NCBI GenBank assembly: GCA_023525975.1
Contig: CM042021.1
Span: forward strand, 102,531,501-102,595,500
DNA from: Smallanthus sonchifolius
Taxonomy: Eukaryota > Streptophyta > Magnoliopsida > Asterales > Asteraceae
Reading direction: 5' to 3'
DNA length: 64,000 bases
Shown here: one piece after another, positions 44,032-55,654 of the stretch
Numbering within the stretch: the stretch's first letter is position 1
How the letters are laid out: each line of letters starts with the position of its first letter
Made by a program: the position numbers and the translations under genes
Notes under the pieces: generated by a model
Database searches by the model: none
The model's input: the letters and a program-made list of their open reading frames with translations, nothing else
Told to the model about the DNA's origin: nothing

Positions 44032-46537
44032 TGTCACACCCCGACCGATGGCGGAATCATCGGGGCGGGACATGTAGACAGTTCATAAGCACAAGGTTGA
44101 CTAAATTGAATATATTAAACGTCAAATTTCATTGGAAGTAATCCAAACACAACCAAATCCAAGATAGAAACCAAAATGAAATACATAGAGTTCTTTTATT
44201 TAAATTAACTAAGTCCAAGCCTATGTGTAGCACATCTTGACCAATCTCACACATTAGAACCTGAAACATGAATAAAATAAAGTCAACTAAAAAGTTGGTG
44301 AGTATAACACAGGTTTGTATATAGATAGCATATAGTTTGTAAAACAAATCCATACATAACATGATAAATAAGGCATTTATGGGGAGCAGCAATTGTGTAA
44401 CCAAGTACAATCAAACCTTTGTAACTAGCATGCAAAATTGTGTTGTCGGTATCAATCACCCCAATCTGGGTGGGTTTGCCAGACTCAATAGATCTATCAT
44501 TGAAAACCGTCGGCTTGAACAGTTAATGATTGCACATAAGTGTTCACAAAAGTTAGCACACATAGCACTCGGGCATAGAGCTCAAATTGCACACATGAAT
44601 GTAAATAGGATTTGTACGTGTGTTGTTTGTGTAAATGTAAACATGTAATTTGAATAGTGTTCATGTTTCACCCCAAAAATGTAAAAGAGTAAAAGGGGCT
44701 ATGTATACTCACTTGGTTTGAAGGCGTAGCTAACAAAGATACTATATAGAATAAAGATCCTTGAAATGCACAAGTTAACCTAAAGTGTAATGTATATGGT
44801 ATTAATGGTGTGCACAAAAGTTTAAGTCTAAAGTTGCATTTGGACTTATGTAAAAAGTCATTGATTTGTAATTGAAAGTATTGAATAAAATATAAAGTTT
44901 GAAAGAATATTTTTAGAGTATTTTGATTAAGGTTTGAGTTTGAATAATTAAATAAGTAATGTAAATAATTATGTTTATGAAAACATTGTAAGTATTAGTT
45001 ATACTTTAGTATAAATAATTAATTGTTTTTGTTTAAATATAAATTAAATAAATAATCATTTCTTTATTTATTTATTTATAATATATTTAACGTAACCATT
45101 AAAATACTTTTTAAGGTTTAACAATAAATGTAAATTAAATTTTATAAACTTTAAATAAATAATTTTCTATTAATTAAATATTTGTTCTTTCTAAATAGGA
45201 TTAAATGCAATTTTATAAAAATCAACTATTTTCATTTTGTAATTTAATCAGAATATTTATTGTTTGAAAAATATATAAAATTATAATTCTGCCAAGAATT
45301 TAACTCACACACGACCGTGCCTGGGAAGGGCACGATCGTGCTCGAACCACGGGCGCGACCATGCTAGTCAGGGCGCGACCGTGTTGATCAAACAGAATGC
45401 ACAATTGGATTGTTCTCTAGGCACGATCGTGTTCTGGACTAGGCACGACCGTGTCTAGGGTTTTGAGGCATGACCAAGTCTTGCCAAAGGCATGACTGGG
45501 TCTGAGTGTGTGAGGCACGACCGCGGTCGTATTTGGCGCGACCGTGTCTCATGAAGCACGACCGCGCTAGAATACTAGCGCGACCGTGTCTGTCCCAAAA
45601 CAAAAACGATTTGGCTAATTCTTATATTGTTAATGTTGGAATTCATGGGGCTTTCACCAATTAGATCATCACGAATCTTTTTGTATAAATTAATTGTATT
45701 TAAAAAGTGTCTAAGGTTTGATTCGATTAAATTATTTTTAACGAAAATGTGGATTCGGGTTCGTGGTGATTTCCATAATGAAAGCCCAAATTAACATGGG
45801 GCTTTTGATCTATAAACTGAAACGAAAGTGTGGAAGGTTTCAATTACCCGGAAGAATAATGAATCGATGGAGTACGGTAGGGACTTGTTCCGGCGACGAC
45901 AGTTTGATCTCCGGCGTCTTCTGCTGCAACTCCGGCTGTTTCTGTGCGTTCAGAAGTTTTTAGAGAGGATGGTAATGCGTTTGTTTGGGAGAATTGAGAC
46001 CAGAATTGTGGATTTGGTGAACAAGAATGAAGGGTCGACGGTTTAGCTTAGGAATCTATAATTGGTTTTAATTCAGGTGTAATGTCGATGCTTAATCGTC
46101 TAATGATGATTATTAACAGATAAACGTGTATAACCGTTACGGAATTGAGCGAGTTTTAGAATTAAAGATCGTTTTTACGTTTCAACTGTCAAGAGGCGCG
46201 ACCGTGCCCATATGAGGCGTGACCGTACCAAGGCATCGGGCGCGACCGTTCCAAAGCAAGGCGCGCGACCGTGCCAGAACGAGGCGCGACCGTGCCTATT
46301 AGGGTTTCTTGTAAATTTTCAACATCAGACCTTGTAACTTTGGTCTTTGACATATTTGTATAAATAGATACTTATGTAGTGTTTTAGTAGGTTATAACCG
46401 TGTAAAATTTGCGGATTAACATTGAAATATAGTATTTAATTGATGGTACGAATAGAACAAAACAGTGCACTAGAATTTGGTTTGAAATGCATTACATTGA
46501 ATTTGAAATACGGATACTAAAAATCAGAAATGTTACA
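44032..46537 (-). repeat. X 5' LTR (2506 bp)
   Basis: Starts TGTCACACCCCGACC and ends GAAATGTTACA on the plus strand. GC-rich minisatellites at 45305-45600 and 46192-46310. Intron-like interval 44261-44712 (minus). Same LTR family as U and U2, in the opposite orientation. Confidence 0.92.
44261..44712 (-). promoter_or_regulatory. Intron-like interval in X 5' LTR
   Basis: CAA|GTGAGT at 44712 and CATGTTTCAG|GT at 44261 on the minus strand (452 bp). Confidence 0.45.
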
Positions 46538-46542
46538 GCTGC

Positions 46543-47409
46543 AGTGCTCAAAGGTGAAGCTAGAGAATGAAGATATTCTCAAGAAGTTCATCAGGTCTCT
46601 ACCAAGCTGCTGGACACTTTACACAGTGTCAATCAGAAGAACGGATAATCTGAAGACTCTCCAGATGACTGAGCTCTTTGGAATGCTAAAAACCAATGAG
46701 CTAGAGATGATTCAGGCAAAAGAAAGAAGTTCAAGCTACCAAACAGCCTCAACATCCACCACCACCTCCTCTGCACTCCATTCTGAACACTCGGGTCCTA
46801 GTTCAAGTAACTACTATCCTCCCATCATCACCCATCCTCAAACTCCAATCTCTCAAACAAACAGCTCACCATTTCTCATAGAAGCTCCTCCTCAAACATC
46901 AACCTCTGTTGCTTTTGTTTCTGAAAGCTCAAACAATATGTACTTTATCAAGGAGGATCTGGAATGCTTTCATCCATATGATTTAGAAGAAATGGACATA
47001 CAGCACTCATATACCATGCTCACCAAGCCCAACCCAGACACTTCTCAGTCAAGACAAGCTCACCAAGCCCAACCCAGACAACAGCATCAAGCTACTCCTC
47101 CAGTTCAAACTGCAGCTTGTGCAACTGTTGGAACTTCTGAGTTCGACTGGAGCTTTCAATATGAAGAACTGCCAGTCAGCAATCAAGCTCTAATGGCAGA
47201 CACTACAGAGATACCACCTCAGGTATTTGAACATCTTTGCTCTCAAGCCTGTATTGATAAAGTTTTGGGTTATAGAAAGCACAACCAAAACCTTATAGAT
47301 CAAAATGAAGAGTTTCATCAGATGAAATCTGAGTTCAAAAAGGTTGAAAATACTTATAAAGAAAAGATTAACTGCCTTAAGAAAGAGATTTCATCGCTAA
47401 AACACGAAC
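46543..47409 (+). pseudogene. gag: Z gag, part 2 (middle)
   Basis: Resumes exactly where part 1 stops (ELLQCSKVKLENED). It holds the Ser/Thr-rich middle and coiled-coil region. The first CCHC knuckle present in W is missing: text passes from the QHSYTML block straight to TKPNPDTSQSR, and CACCAAGCCCAACCCAGACA appears twice at the junction (about 47022 and 47062). The frame is cut at 47409 by U. Confidence 0.88.
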
Positions 47410-48369
47410 TGTAACATCTCTGATTTTCCGACCCAATTTTAATTTATTTTAACTAATAAAATAACAACACGACATTGAACCATATACTTGTTCAAACCTA
47501 CACCTCATTAATCGTTAGCCGATCGTATTCAATTCAAAGATTTAGAACTCATAATCATGTGGTAACACCTCTTAGAGTTAATTCAGTTAGTAATCCCGTT
47601 AGGTGTTCTGTTAAATCCTAACCAAGCTAATTCTGTCAAAGCTGAAGTTGCAAGGGCTAATTTTGTAAATAACCAGAAACCCTAGTAGGCACGGTCGCGC
47701 CACGTTTTGGCACGGTCGCGCCTCGTCTGGCACGGTCGCGCCTCTTATAGGCACGATCACGCCTCACATAAGTTGAAACGTAAAAACAGTCTTTAATTCT
47801 AAATTCATTCGATCTGTAACCGTTCTACACGTCCCAACTATTAACGACAATTATTGAGGTCTTAATCACCCGCATTACCTCGAATTAAACTCCATTATGA
47901 GTATTCTTTTCAAAACCGCCTACCTCATTATCATACCACTCGAATCCATCATTTGGAATTATCTCTGCGCAAACAAACTACTCCCACACCTCGTACGAAC
48001 CTCTTTCAAGCTCTCGCGTATTCCATTTTGGCCGGAGACGAAGTCGGAGTCGCCGGATTTCAAGCCGGAACACATCACAGTCGAGCACTATCAATCCGTC
48101 ATCTATCCTGGTAATTGAAACCTCCTACACTTTCGTTTCAGTCTATAGATCAAAAGCCCCCACTTGATTCGGGCTTGCAATAGCGATTTTAACATGAACT
48201 CGAATCTAGGGCTCATGCGTTTTTAGTTTAATCGATAACCATGCTAGACCCTATTATAATTCAATTAGTTTATATGGCTAAATTTGCAACAGATTACTCA
48301 TCAAAAGCCCTATAATTTCTAACCTTAATTTTATAAGAATCGAACGATTTTGTTCTGAACTTGATCGAA

Positions 48370-48672
48370 CACGGTCACGCTAATCTCATAGCGCGGTCGT
48401 GCTAAATGTAGACACGGTCGTGCCACTCTAAGACACGGTCGTGCCTATCCGAGCACAGTCGTGCCCCATACATGACATGGTCGTGCCTGCTAGCCAGACA
48501 AGGTCATGTCTAGAGAACACTAGACACGGTCGTGCCCGACACAAGCACGGTCGTGCCTGATGACTAGACTTGTTGTGCCTTCTGTTTTGATCAACACGGT
48601 CACGCCCCTGACCAGCACGGTCGCGTCTGTGATCTTAACACGGTCGTGCCTTGTCTTAGGCACGGTCGTGTG
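48370..48672. repeat. CpG-rich palindrome-like minisatellite in U 5' LTR
   Basis: About 14 degenerate copies of CACGGTCGTGCC at ~20-30 bp spacing. Counterpart in the 3' LTR at ~51667-51960. Confidence 0.85.
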
Positions 48673-49347
48673 TGTGACAAAATTTTGTCAGAATAATTAT
48701 TTTCATATTTTAAAAACAATAAGTATTTCAAATTAATTTTTAAATAAAAAGAATTGATTTTATGAAGATTTATATTAACATTATTTAAAAAGATCAAATT
48801 TCTATTCTAAAATAAATAGAAATTATTTATTTAAAACTTATAAAATTTAATCTATATTTATTGTTAAACCCTACACTTAATTATTATTTACACAATTTAT
48901 TTAAACAACTTTATGAAAATAAAGTAAAGAAATTTATATTTAATATAAAATATTTAATACATTTTCATAATTAAATAACTAAGTTACATATTTTATAAAT
49001 AAATAAATAAGATTACAATTATTTATTTAAATTACATTTAAACAAAAACTATTTGTTTAGGTCATACTTAATCACCCCTAATACTTACATTATTTTTAAG
49101 TAAACAAATAATAATTTTATTATTTAGTTATTCCAAACCCAAATTTTATACAACACCATTCAAGTACAACCCACTAACACCTACAACTTCAAATTCTTTA
49201 TACACACATCCAATTTAACCTTAGACTTAGACATAGACTATTGTGCACACTATTGATTCAATACATATTACACTCTAGGTTAACGTTGTGCATTACGAGG
49301 ACCCCGTTTCTATCTAGTATCTCGTGTTAGCTACGCCTTCAAATCAA

Positions 49348-49763
49348 GTGAGTATTACACAGCCCCTTTTACTCTTTTACTTACACTTACACAAACTACA
49401 CATGTACAAATGCTCTTTACATTCATGTGTGCAATTTGAGCTTTATGCCTGAGTGCTAGTTGTGCTAACTTTTGTATGCGATTATGTGCAATCATTAACT
49501 ATTCAAGCCGACGGTAAACAATGATAGATCTATTGAGTCTGACAAACCCACCCAGGTAGGGTGATTGTTACCGACAACACAATTTTTGCATGCTAGTTAC
49601 AAAGGTTTGATTGTACTTGGTTACACAATAGCTGCTCCCCATAAATGCCTTATTTTATCATGACATGTAAGGATTTGTTTATTTACAAACTATATGCTAT
49701 CTATATACAAACCTGTGTATGCTCACCAACTTTTTAGTTGACCTTATTTTATTCATGTTTCAG
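49348..49763 (+). promoter_or_regulatory. Intron-like interval in U 5' LTR
   Basis: CAA|GTGAGT at 49348 and CATGTTTCAG|GT at 49763 (416 bp). Shorter than in the other LTRs because a stretch near 49372 is deleted; the 3' LTR copy (from ~58276) keeps it. Confidence 0.45.
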
Positions 49764-49992
49764 GTACTAATGTGTGAATTTGATCAAGATGTGCTACACA
49801 TAGGCTTTGGACTTAGCTAATTTGAATAAAGAAGTTTATGTATTGCAATTATGTTTCTTTCTTGGAATTGGTTTTGGTTGAATATTTGCAATGAAATTTG
49901 ACGATTAATATATTTCAATTTAGTCAACCTTGTGCTTATGAACAGTCTACATGTCCCGCCCCGATGATTCCGCCATCGGTCGGGGTGTGACA

Positions 49993-51011
49993 GATTGGTA
50001 TTAGAGCCTTGGTTATAGGGAACTAGGTTATTAGACACCCTTGACCTAGACTATAACTTTAGGACACCCATACAATGCCATGCTACTACATGTTACATTA
50101 TTAGTTCTTGTGTAAATATTTTTACATGCTATCATAAGTATTTACACTATGTGATACAATACATAATGACTTATGTGTCACACTACTTGATAACTTTTGT
50201 GCTTACACTCATTACTATCTACATGCTATATGATTACTTTTTTTATGCGAATATTCTTACATGTTATACTATATAATTACATCATATGATACAATACTTA
50301 ATAATCTATGTGTCACATTACCTGCCAATTTTTTTTCTCCTATTCATTGCTACCTATTTAATTTATTTAAAGTGCTATCCTAAGTTTCCACACACACTCA
50401 TACACACTTAGTTATTCATCCACCCCTAAACTCACATACATAATACCACACCTCTTGTGAACAACAAATTTTTAAACTATTGGGCCTAATGTCCATCAAT
50501 AATAAACTAAGAAGCCCATCTATCCTTCAAGAAGCAAAAGCTCACTGAAATGCATAAACCTTACTTTCGGGCCACAAGGCCCAGTTCACAACAATTCTCA
50601 TCATGACCATGAGCCCAAGAATAGTATTATTAATACATGATGGCTGGAAGAGTGTGTAGGCCCATGAGGGATTCTGGCTAAGGAAAGATAGGGTACTTAA
50701 GTGTGTCCTAGTGACCCACCCCTCTTTCCTGGGAATTCTCCTCAGGGATACACTACTTATAGGTCAAGTGTACTCCTAAAATACTATTGTGAAGACTCGG
50801 CGTTATGACTAGTCAAACTCTAAACCTATGAGAACTCCTATGTTTAACACTCAGTATTTATTTATCGCTTACAACCTTTCCATTGTTTTCCTGCTAAGCC
50901 TGGACTCCTACTCTCCTTCCTCCCCGGTATGCCGTCCCGAAGAAGAGTCTGATTGGGAAGAAGACATTGTTTTCCTGCTAAGCATGGACTCCTACTCTCC
51001 TTTCCTGCTAA
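49993..51011 (+). other. U internal remnant: primer site and leader only
   Basis: Primer site TGGTATTAGAGCC at 49996-50008 (one change from the usual site). Leader stem AGGAAAGA / TCTTTCCT at 50681-50730. An 84-bp tandem repeat (TTGTTTTCCTGCTAAGC... at about 50884 and 50968) lies just before the deletion junction near 51012. No recognisable coding sequence. Confidence 0.8.
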
Positions 51012-51960
51012 ACGGTCGCGCCACGTTTTGGCACGGTCGCGCCTCTTATAGGCACGGTCACGCCTCACATAAGTTGAAACGTAAAAACAGTCTTTAATTC
51101 TAAATTCATTCGATCCGTAACCGTTCTACACGTCCCAACTATTAACTACAGTTATTGAGGTCTTAATCACCCGCATTACCTCGAATTAAACTCCATTATG
51201 AGTATTCTTTTCAAAACCGCCTACCTCATTATCATACCACTCGAATCCATCATTTGGAATTATCTCTGCGCAAGCAAACTACACCCACACCTCGTACGAA
51301 CCTCTTTCAAGCTCTCGCGTATTCCATTTTGGCCGGAGACGAAGTCAGAGTCGCCGGATTTCAAGCCGGAACCCATCACAGTCGAGCACTATCAATCCGT
51401 CATCTATCCTGGTAATTGAAACCTCCTACACTTTCGTTTCAGTCTATAGATCAAAAGCCCCCACTTGATTCGGGCTTGCAATAGCGATTTTAACATGGAC
51501 CCGAATCTAGGGCTCATGCGTTTTCAGTTTAATCGATAACCATGCTAGACCCTATTATAATTCAATTAGTTTATATGGTTAAATTTGCAACAGATTACTC
51601 ATCAAAAGCCCTATGATTTCTAACCTTAATTTTATAAGAATCGAACGATTTTGTTCTGAACTTGACCGAACACGGTCGCGCTAATCTCATAGCGCGGTCG
51701 TGCTAAATGTAGACACGGTCGTGCCACTCTAAGACACAGTCATGCCTATCCGAGGACAGTCGTGCCCCATACATGACCTGGTCGTGCCTGCTAGCCAGAC
51801 AAGGTCATGTCTAGAGAACCCTAGACACGGTCGTGCCCGACACAAGCACGGTCGTGCCTGATGACCAGACTTGTTGTGCCTTCTGTTTTGATCAACACGG
51901 TCATGCCCCTGACCAGCACGGTCGCGTCCGTGATCTTAACACGTTCGTGCCTTGTCTTAG
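51012..51960 (+). repeat. U 3' LTR, first piece (5' truncated)
   Basis: Begins inside the first GC-rich repeat cluster, corresponding to about 47695 of the 5' LTR. One repeat unit shorter there. Interrupted by V after CTTAG. Confidence 0.9.
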
Positions 51961-52476
51961 TGTAGGTCCCTAATTCGGTGCGTTACGGATCTCTAGACTC
52001 GCGGTACGACACGGTGATAACGTGCGGAATCCATGATCAACGTGCTCGTGTGACTCAATCAACAACAACGGTGTAAATAAACTCTTTGTATTCCACCAAT
52101 ATCAGGTTACAAGAATTCTCTCTCGTCTACTCTGATATCGTCTATTCTGTCTCTCTCTCTGTTTCATTCACTTCTCACAGTTCTGTTGTGTTCTGTTTCA
52201 CAGACTCTGAAACTCTATTTATAGGCACCAGTTCTGCACCAGGCGAACTTAATAAGTTCGCCTCAATGATGCTTAGGCGAACTTAATAAGTTCGCCTCTA
52301 ATAGACTTAAGCGAACTTATTAAGTTCGCCTCTGATAGACCAGGCGAACTTAACAAGTTCGCCTCTAGGCTCACTTGTAAAACACTTAGTAACTTTAGAC
52401 ATTTACATAACAAAAACATAAAGACATAAAATCTAACTATTACAAGCTTTTGTCATTACAAATCTATGTCCTAACA
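51961..52476 (-). repeat. V 3' LTR (516 bp)
   Basis: Plus-strand ends TGTAGGTCC and CCTAACA. TATA box (TATAAATA, minus) at 52216-52223. Four palindromes GGCGAACTT - AAT/ATT/AAC - AAGTTCGCC at ~52242-52364, upstream of the TATA box in U3. Confidence 0.88.
52242..52364. repeat. Palindrome cluster in V LTR
   Basis: Four copies, each with 9-bp arms (GGCGAACTT/AAGTTCGCC) and a 3-bp centre, about 33 bp apart. More copies occur in the V leader (55772-55860 and 56215-56455). Confidence 0.88.
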
Positions 52477-52490
52477 GACTCCCCCTTGAC
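52477..52490 (-). other. V polypurine tract
   Basis: GTCAAGGGGGAGTC on the minus strand directly before the 3' LTR. Confidence 0.8.
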
Positions 52491-52517
52491 AATAGCTTGA
52501 TCTTCTGTCTTCAGTCT

Positions 52518-55500
52518 TTATCTTGAACTCTTCCAGTTATCCGGTAGTCTGCTGCCAGCATGCACTCCATATCTTCTGCATATCTCCAAAACTCTTTTGT
52601 ACTGTAGACCTTGTTCTCTCCATTCATCAGTGTACATGATCTCATTCTTTCTCAGTGTCCTCTGATCTTTCTTTGAAAAATTAATAAGATTCATTGCGTC
52701 AAAGAAACACATAATGACCTTATTATCTTTATCTTCAATCCTTGTTTCACCAGTATTAACATCAACATACCACCATTTCATATTCCCAAGAAAGTCTTGA
52801 GGAATATTCTTTAATGGTATCTTGTGAATAGCACGCACTGGTTTATACTTGTATCTCCAGGTTAATTTCCCAGTCTTTAGATCTGTATTCTTCACTCTCT
52901 TTCCCTTCTGTGGTTTCAGCCGTTCATACTTACCTGAACTACCTTCTTTCTTTATCAGGTTTGCTATCACATCAGCCAAACCATTCTTTGATCTATTTAT
53001 GAGTGGCTTTGAAGCTAGACCATTTATTTCACACCTCGGCAAGGTATTGAAATATTTGATCCTTGGCTTTAAGTATTGAACACCATCAGATCGTTTGATT
53101 GCAAATAATTTTGATTCACCATCATAGAACCAACTTATGATCCTTCCTACACACTGCTCTTTATTCACATATTTCTCTTTCTGAGCAGGTTGTGCTGGAG
53201 ACTTGGGTAGCACCTTCATCCAACTGTTTACAACTTCTCGCCACTGTTCTCTTGTCATCCTTGTATCTCTGTACATCACAGGTTCTTCATTAATCTTCGG
53301 AGACTCAGTGTGAGTAGTTTCAGCTTCAGCACCTTTATTGAATTGAAGATTCTCATCATCGGTATCCATCTTTGACCCAGCTGTATCATCAGGCAGTGTG
53401 ACGTTTTCAACAGAGTCCATAGAATCAGTTATTCCGTCATAAGAGAACTCAGGAACAACATCCTCTTGGATGAAGTTATACGGCACCTTAAGACCATCAC
53501 AGCCTTCATAAGGGACATTGTCTTTATCTTTCTCTATTTCAATCTCTACTATTTCTCCTTCTTCTATCTCATTATCCGACATATCATCTTCCATGTCATT
53601 GAATAAATCATCAATGTCATCAAGACATGCAATCTTTTCAGCTTCATCTTCTTCTGAATCATGAAAGAACTCTAATAACAGAATTTCTTCGTCATTAGTA
53701 CCAGTAGTATCTTTGTTTCCTTCAAGTGATTGTGATGTTGACTCCCCTGAACCTTTGATATAGGATTAGCGTCAGTGTATTGACGATCACCCTCAATATT
53801 TCCAGGAGGATCATTGTCTTCATCATCACGTCTTTAAATTGACTCTGTGTGACAAGTATCATGTATCCTCAACTCCCCCTGAGCGTCAAGACGCTGAACG
53901 AGTTTGGAAACTAATGCTTGCATATCAGCAATCTGTTGAGCTTGAGTCTGAATCACCAGCTGCCGTTGGGAATCAGTAGACATAAGAGTGTTTACCTGTG
54001 TTTGTAGAGAAAGCACTTGAGATTCAAGGAAAGTAATCCTGTCAGAATCAGAAGGCTTTGACGGACCCGCTGTTGATTGTGGAATAGAAGGACTTGAAGT
54101 AGTAGGAATGACTAGAGGAACATGAGTTTAAACTGGAGATGGATCCTTAGATCTTGGAGGAGTAATTACCAAAGAAGCAACAAAATTAGCATCCTCGACT
54201 CCTTGAGAAGATTTTGCAGCAGCAATCGACGCCGACATTAACTTTTGACGTGTAGGATATGGATTAAAGTCCCTATCAGTGTCAGAACTTTCATCGACCA
54301 AAGATCTTTTTCCAAGTACTGATCCGGAAGGAGGATCCCGAACAGACTTTCTTCTTGGTCGTCTTGCTTGAGATTTAATGCGTTTACCAGCATTAGCCAG
54401 TGGAATAGCAGCCAACCGTTCATAATGACCTGAGGAAAAATCCCTAGATTCATCATAATTAGTGCTGTCATCATCAGATGATATCATATCACTTGAGCTG
54501 GAACTAGAATCAGCTTCTGTCACCACATTCCCTTCTGTGTCATGAATGGGCGAGTTCACAGCATCATCAACGAAATCATCCATATTCATTCCTAGATCGT
54601 GATCAAGGTCATGAACGACCTCTTCTTGAACTGGTTCTTGAATAGGTATATTAACTGCAGCTTGTGGAATAGGAACTTGTTCAGGAATAGGAATTTGTGG
54701 TTGTACAGGAACATGTATTTATGGAACTGGTATCTGTTGTTGTTGAACTTGTTGTTATTGCTGTGGTTGTTGCTGTTGTGGTTGTTGAACATTTAAGCCT
54801 TGAGGTTGAACAATTTCATCAGGATGAAACCAGTTGTCATTAGGTGGTGCAACATAATCAGGATTGATTAAGTGCCCAAACAAAAGAGTATTGACTGGAA
54901 TCAATGCAGCATTCTGCTGTTTCACCTTCGTACAGTCGGTAAAGATACGTTTTGACATTGGAGTCAACGTTAATCTTATTGGATGTTGGGGAAGATCAGG
55001 AATAAGATGATTGAGTATCATTTGAATAAATCGAGGATACATCAAGAAACCTTGACCTTCAGCTGGATTGATCTGCATTACCATCTCCCGATAGAAATAA
55101 AGAGGAAAATTGAATCGTTTATTCAATGTTAAGGCCACCATAGCTGTTTGAAGAGCCATTTTCAATCCATCGGTACCAGCTTTTCGCAGAGAGATGCATT
55201 GAATAATCACATGCATAAAATACCTCCATTCACCAACTAATCCACCTTTCCGAGCTTGGGTATCATTTTGTTTCCCACGATATCCCATCCGTTGAAAACA
55301 ACCCATAATAAGAGTGCTAGGATAAGATATTGGATCGTCAGCATTTCCACCCAAATCAAGAGCAGCACGAATCGTCTCTTCAGAAATTGCAATCTCAGTA
55401 TTGTTTACTGTTGCACGAAGTACATGCGGTTCCACGTCAGTATCTTGATGTACTGTATCCCAGAATTGTTGTATATACACCAAGCTGATATAGCGATCCG

Positions 55501-55654
55501 CAGATAAAGCAACATGCAGTCGTGATCGATTCAGAAAATTTATGATGCCTTGAAAATTAACTGTTTCTGGCATGTTAGAATCTAACAATGCCACTTGATT
55601 ATGTTTATATTCAACAAGACGAGCCATCTGTGAAAGTATTGGACAACACAACAA
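52518..55654 (-). pseudogene. V single long ORF (~1,045 codons), related to W extra ORF, decayed
   Basis: Reads in one frame from 55654 apart from four TAA codons (54755, ~54721, 54128, 53834, mostly at expected CAA) and one lost base near 53757. Order: N-terminal region (FQGIINFLNRSRL, IQQFWDTV, TEIAISEETIRAAL, ISYP, HVIIQCIS, FLMYPRFIQMIL); Gln/Pro-rich tract; acidic Ser-rich segment with a basic stretch (KSQARRPRRKS) that could be a nuclear signal; predicted coiled coil (LSLQTQVNTLM...QQIADMQALVSKL); acidic region; C-terminal domain (IISWFYDGESKLFAIK, MKWWYVDVNTGETRIE). The N-terminal block shares spacing and residues with W 22115-23592. Function unknown; no enzyme motif. Confidence 0.75.

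Larger units (their letters stand above)
15181..46537 (-). mobile_element. Element X: Tekay chromovirus inserted in Z gag
   Basis: About 10.3 kb of its own sequence, expanded to 31.4 kb by Y (with W inside it). The 5-bp duplication GCTGC flanks it at 15176-15180 and 46538-46542. 5' LTR 44032-46537; internal region 38762-44031; 3' LTR 15181-17121 plus 38174-38761. The gag-pol frame is full length but carries four stop codons. Confidence 0.93.
47410..49992 (+). repeat. U 5' LTR (2583 bp)
   Basis: Starts TGTAACATCTCTG and ends GGGGTGTGACA. CpG-rich palindrome-like units at 47692-47765 and ~48370-48672. Intron-like interval 49348-49763. Includes a 73-codon ORF (47897-48118) kept in the 3' LTR (51198-51419). 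Confidence 0.92.

Noticed and set aside
50828..51097. 89-codon ORF in the U remnant
   Set aside because: Spans an 84-bp tandem duplication and reads into the LTR repeat; no Gag similarity.
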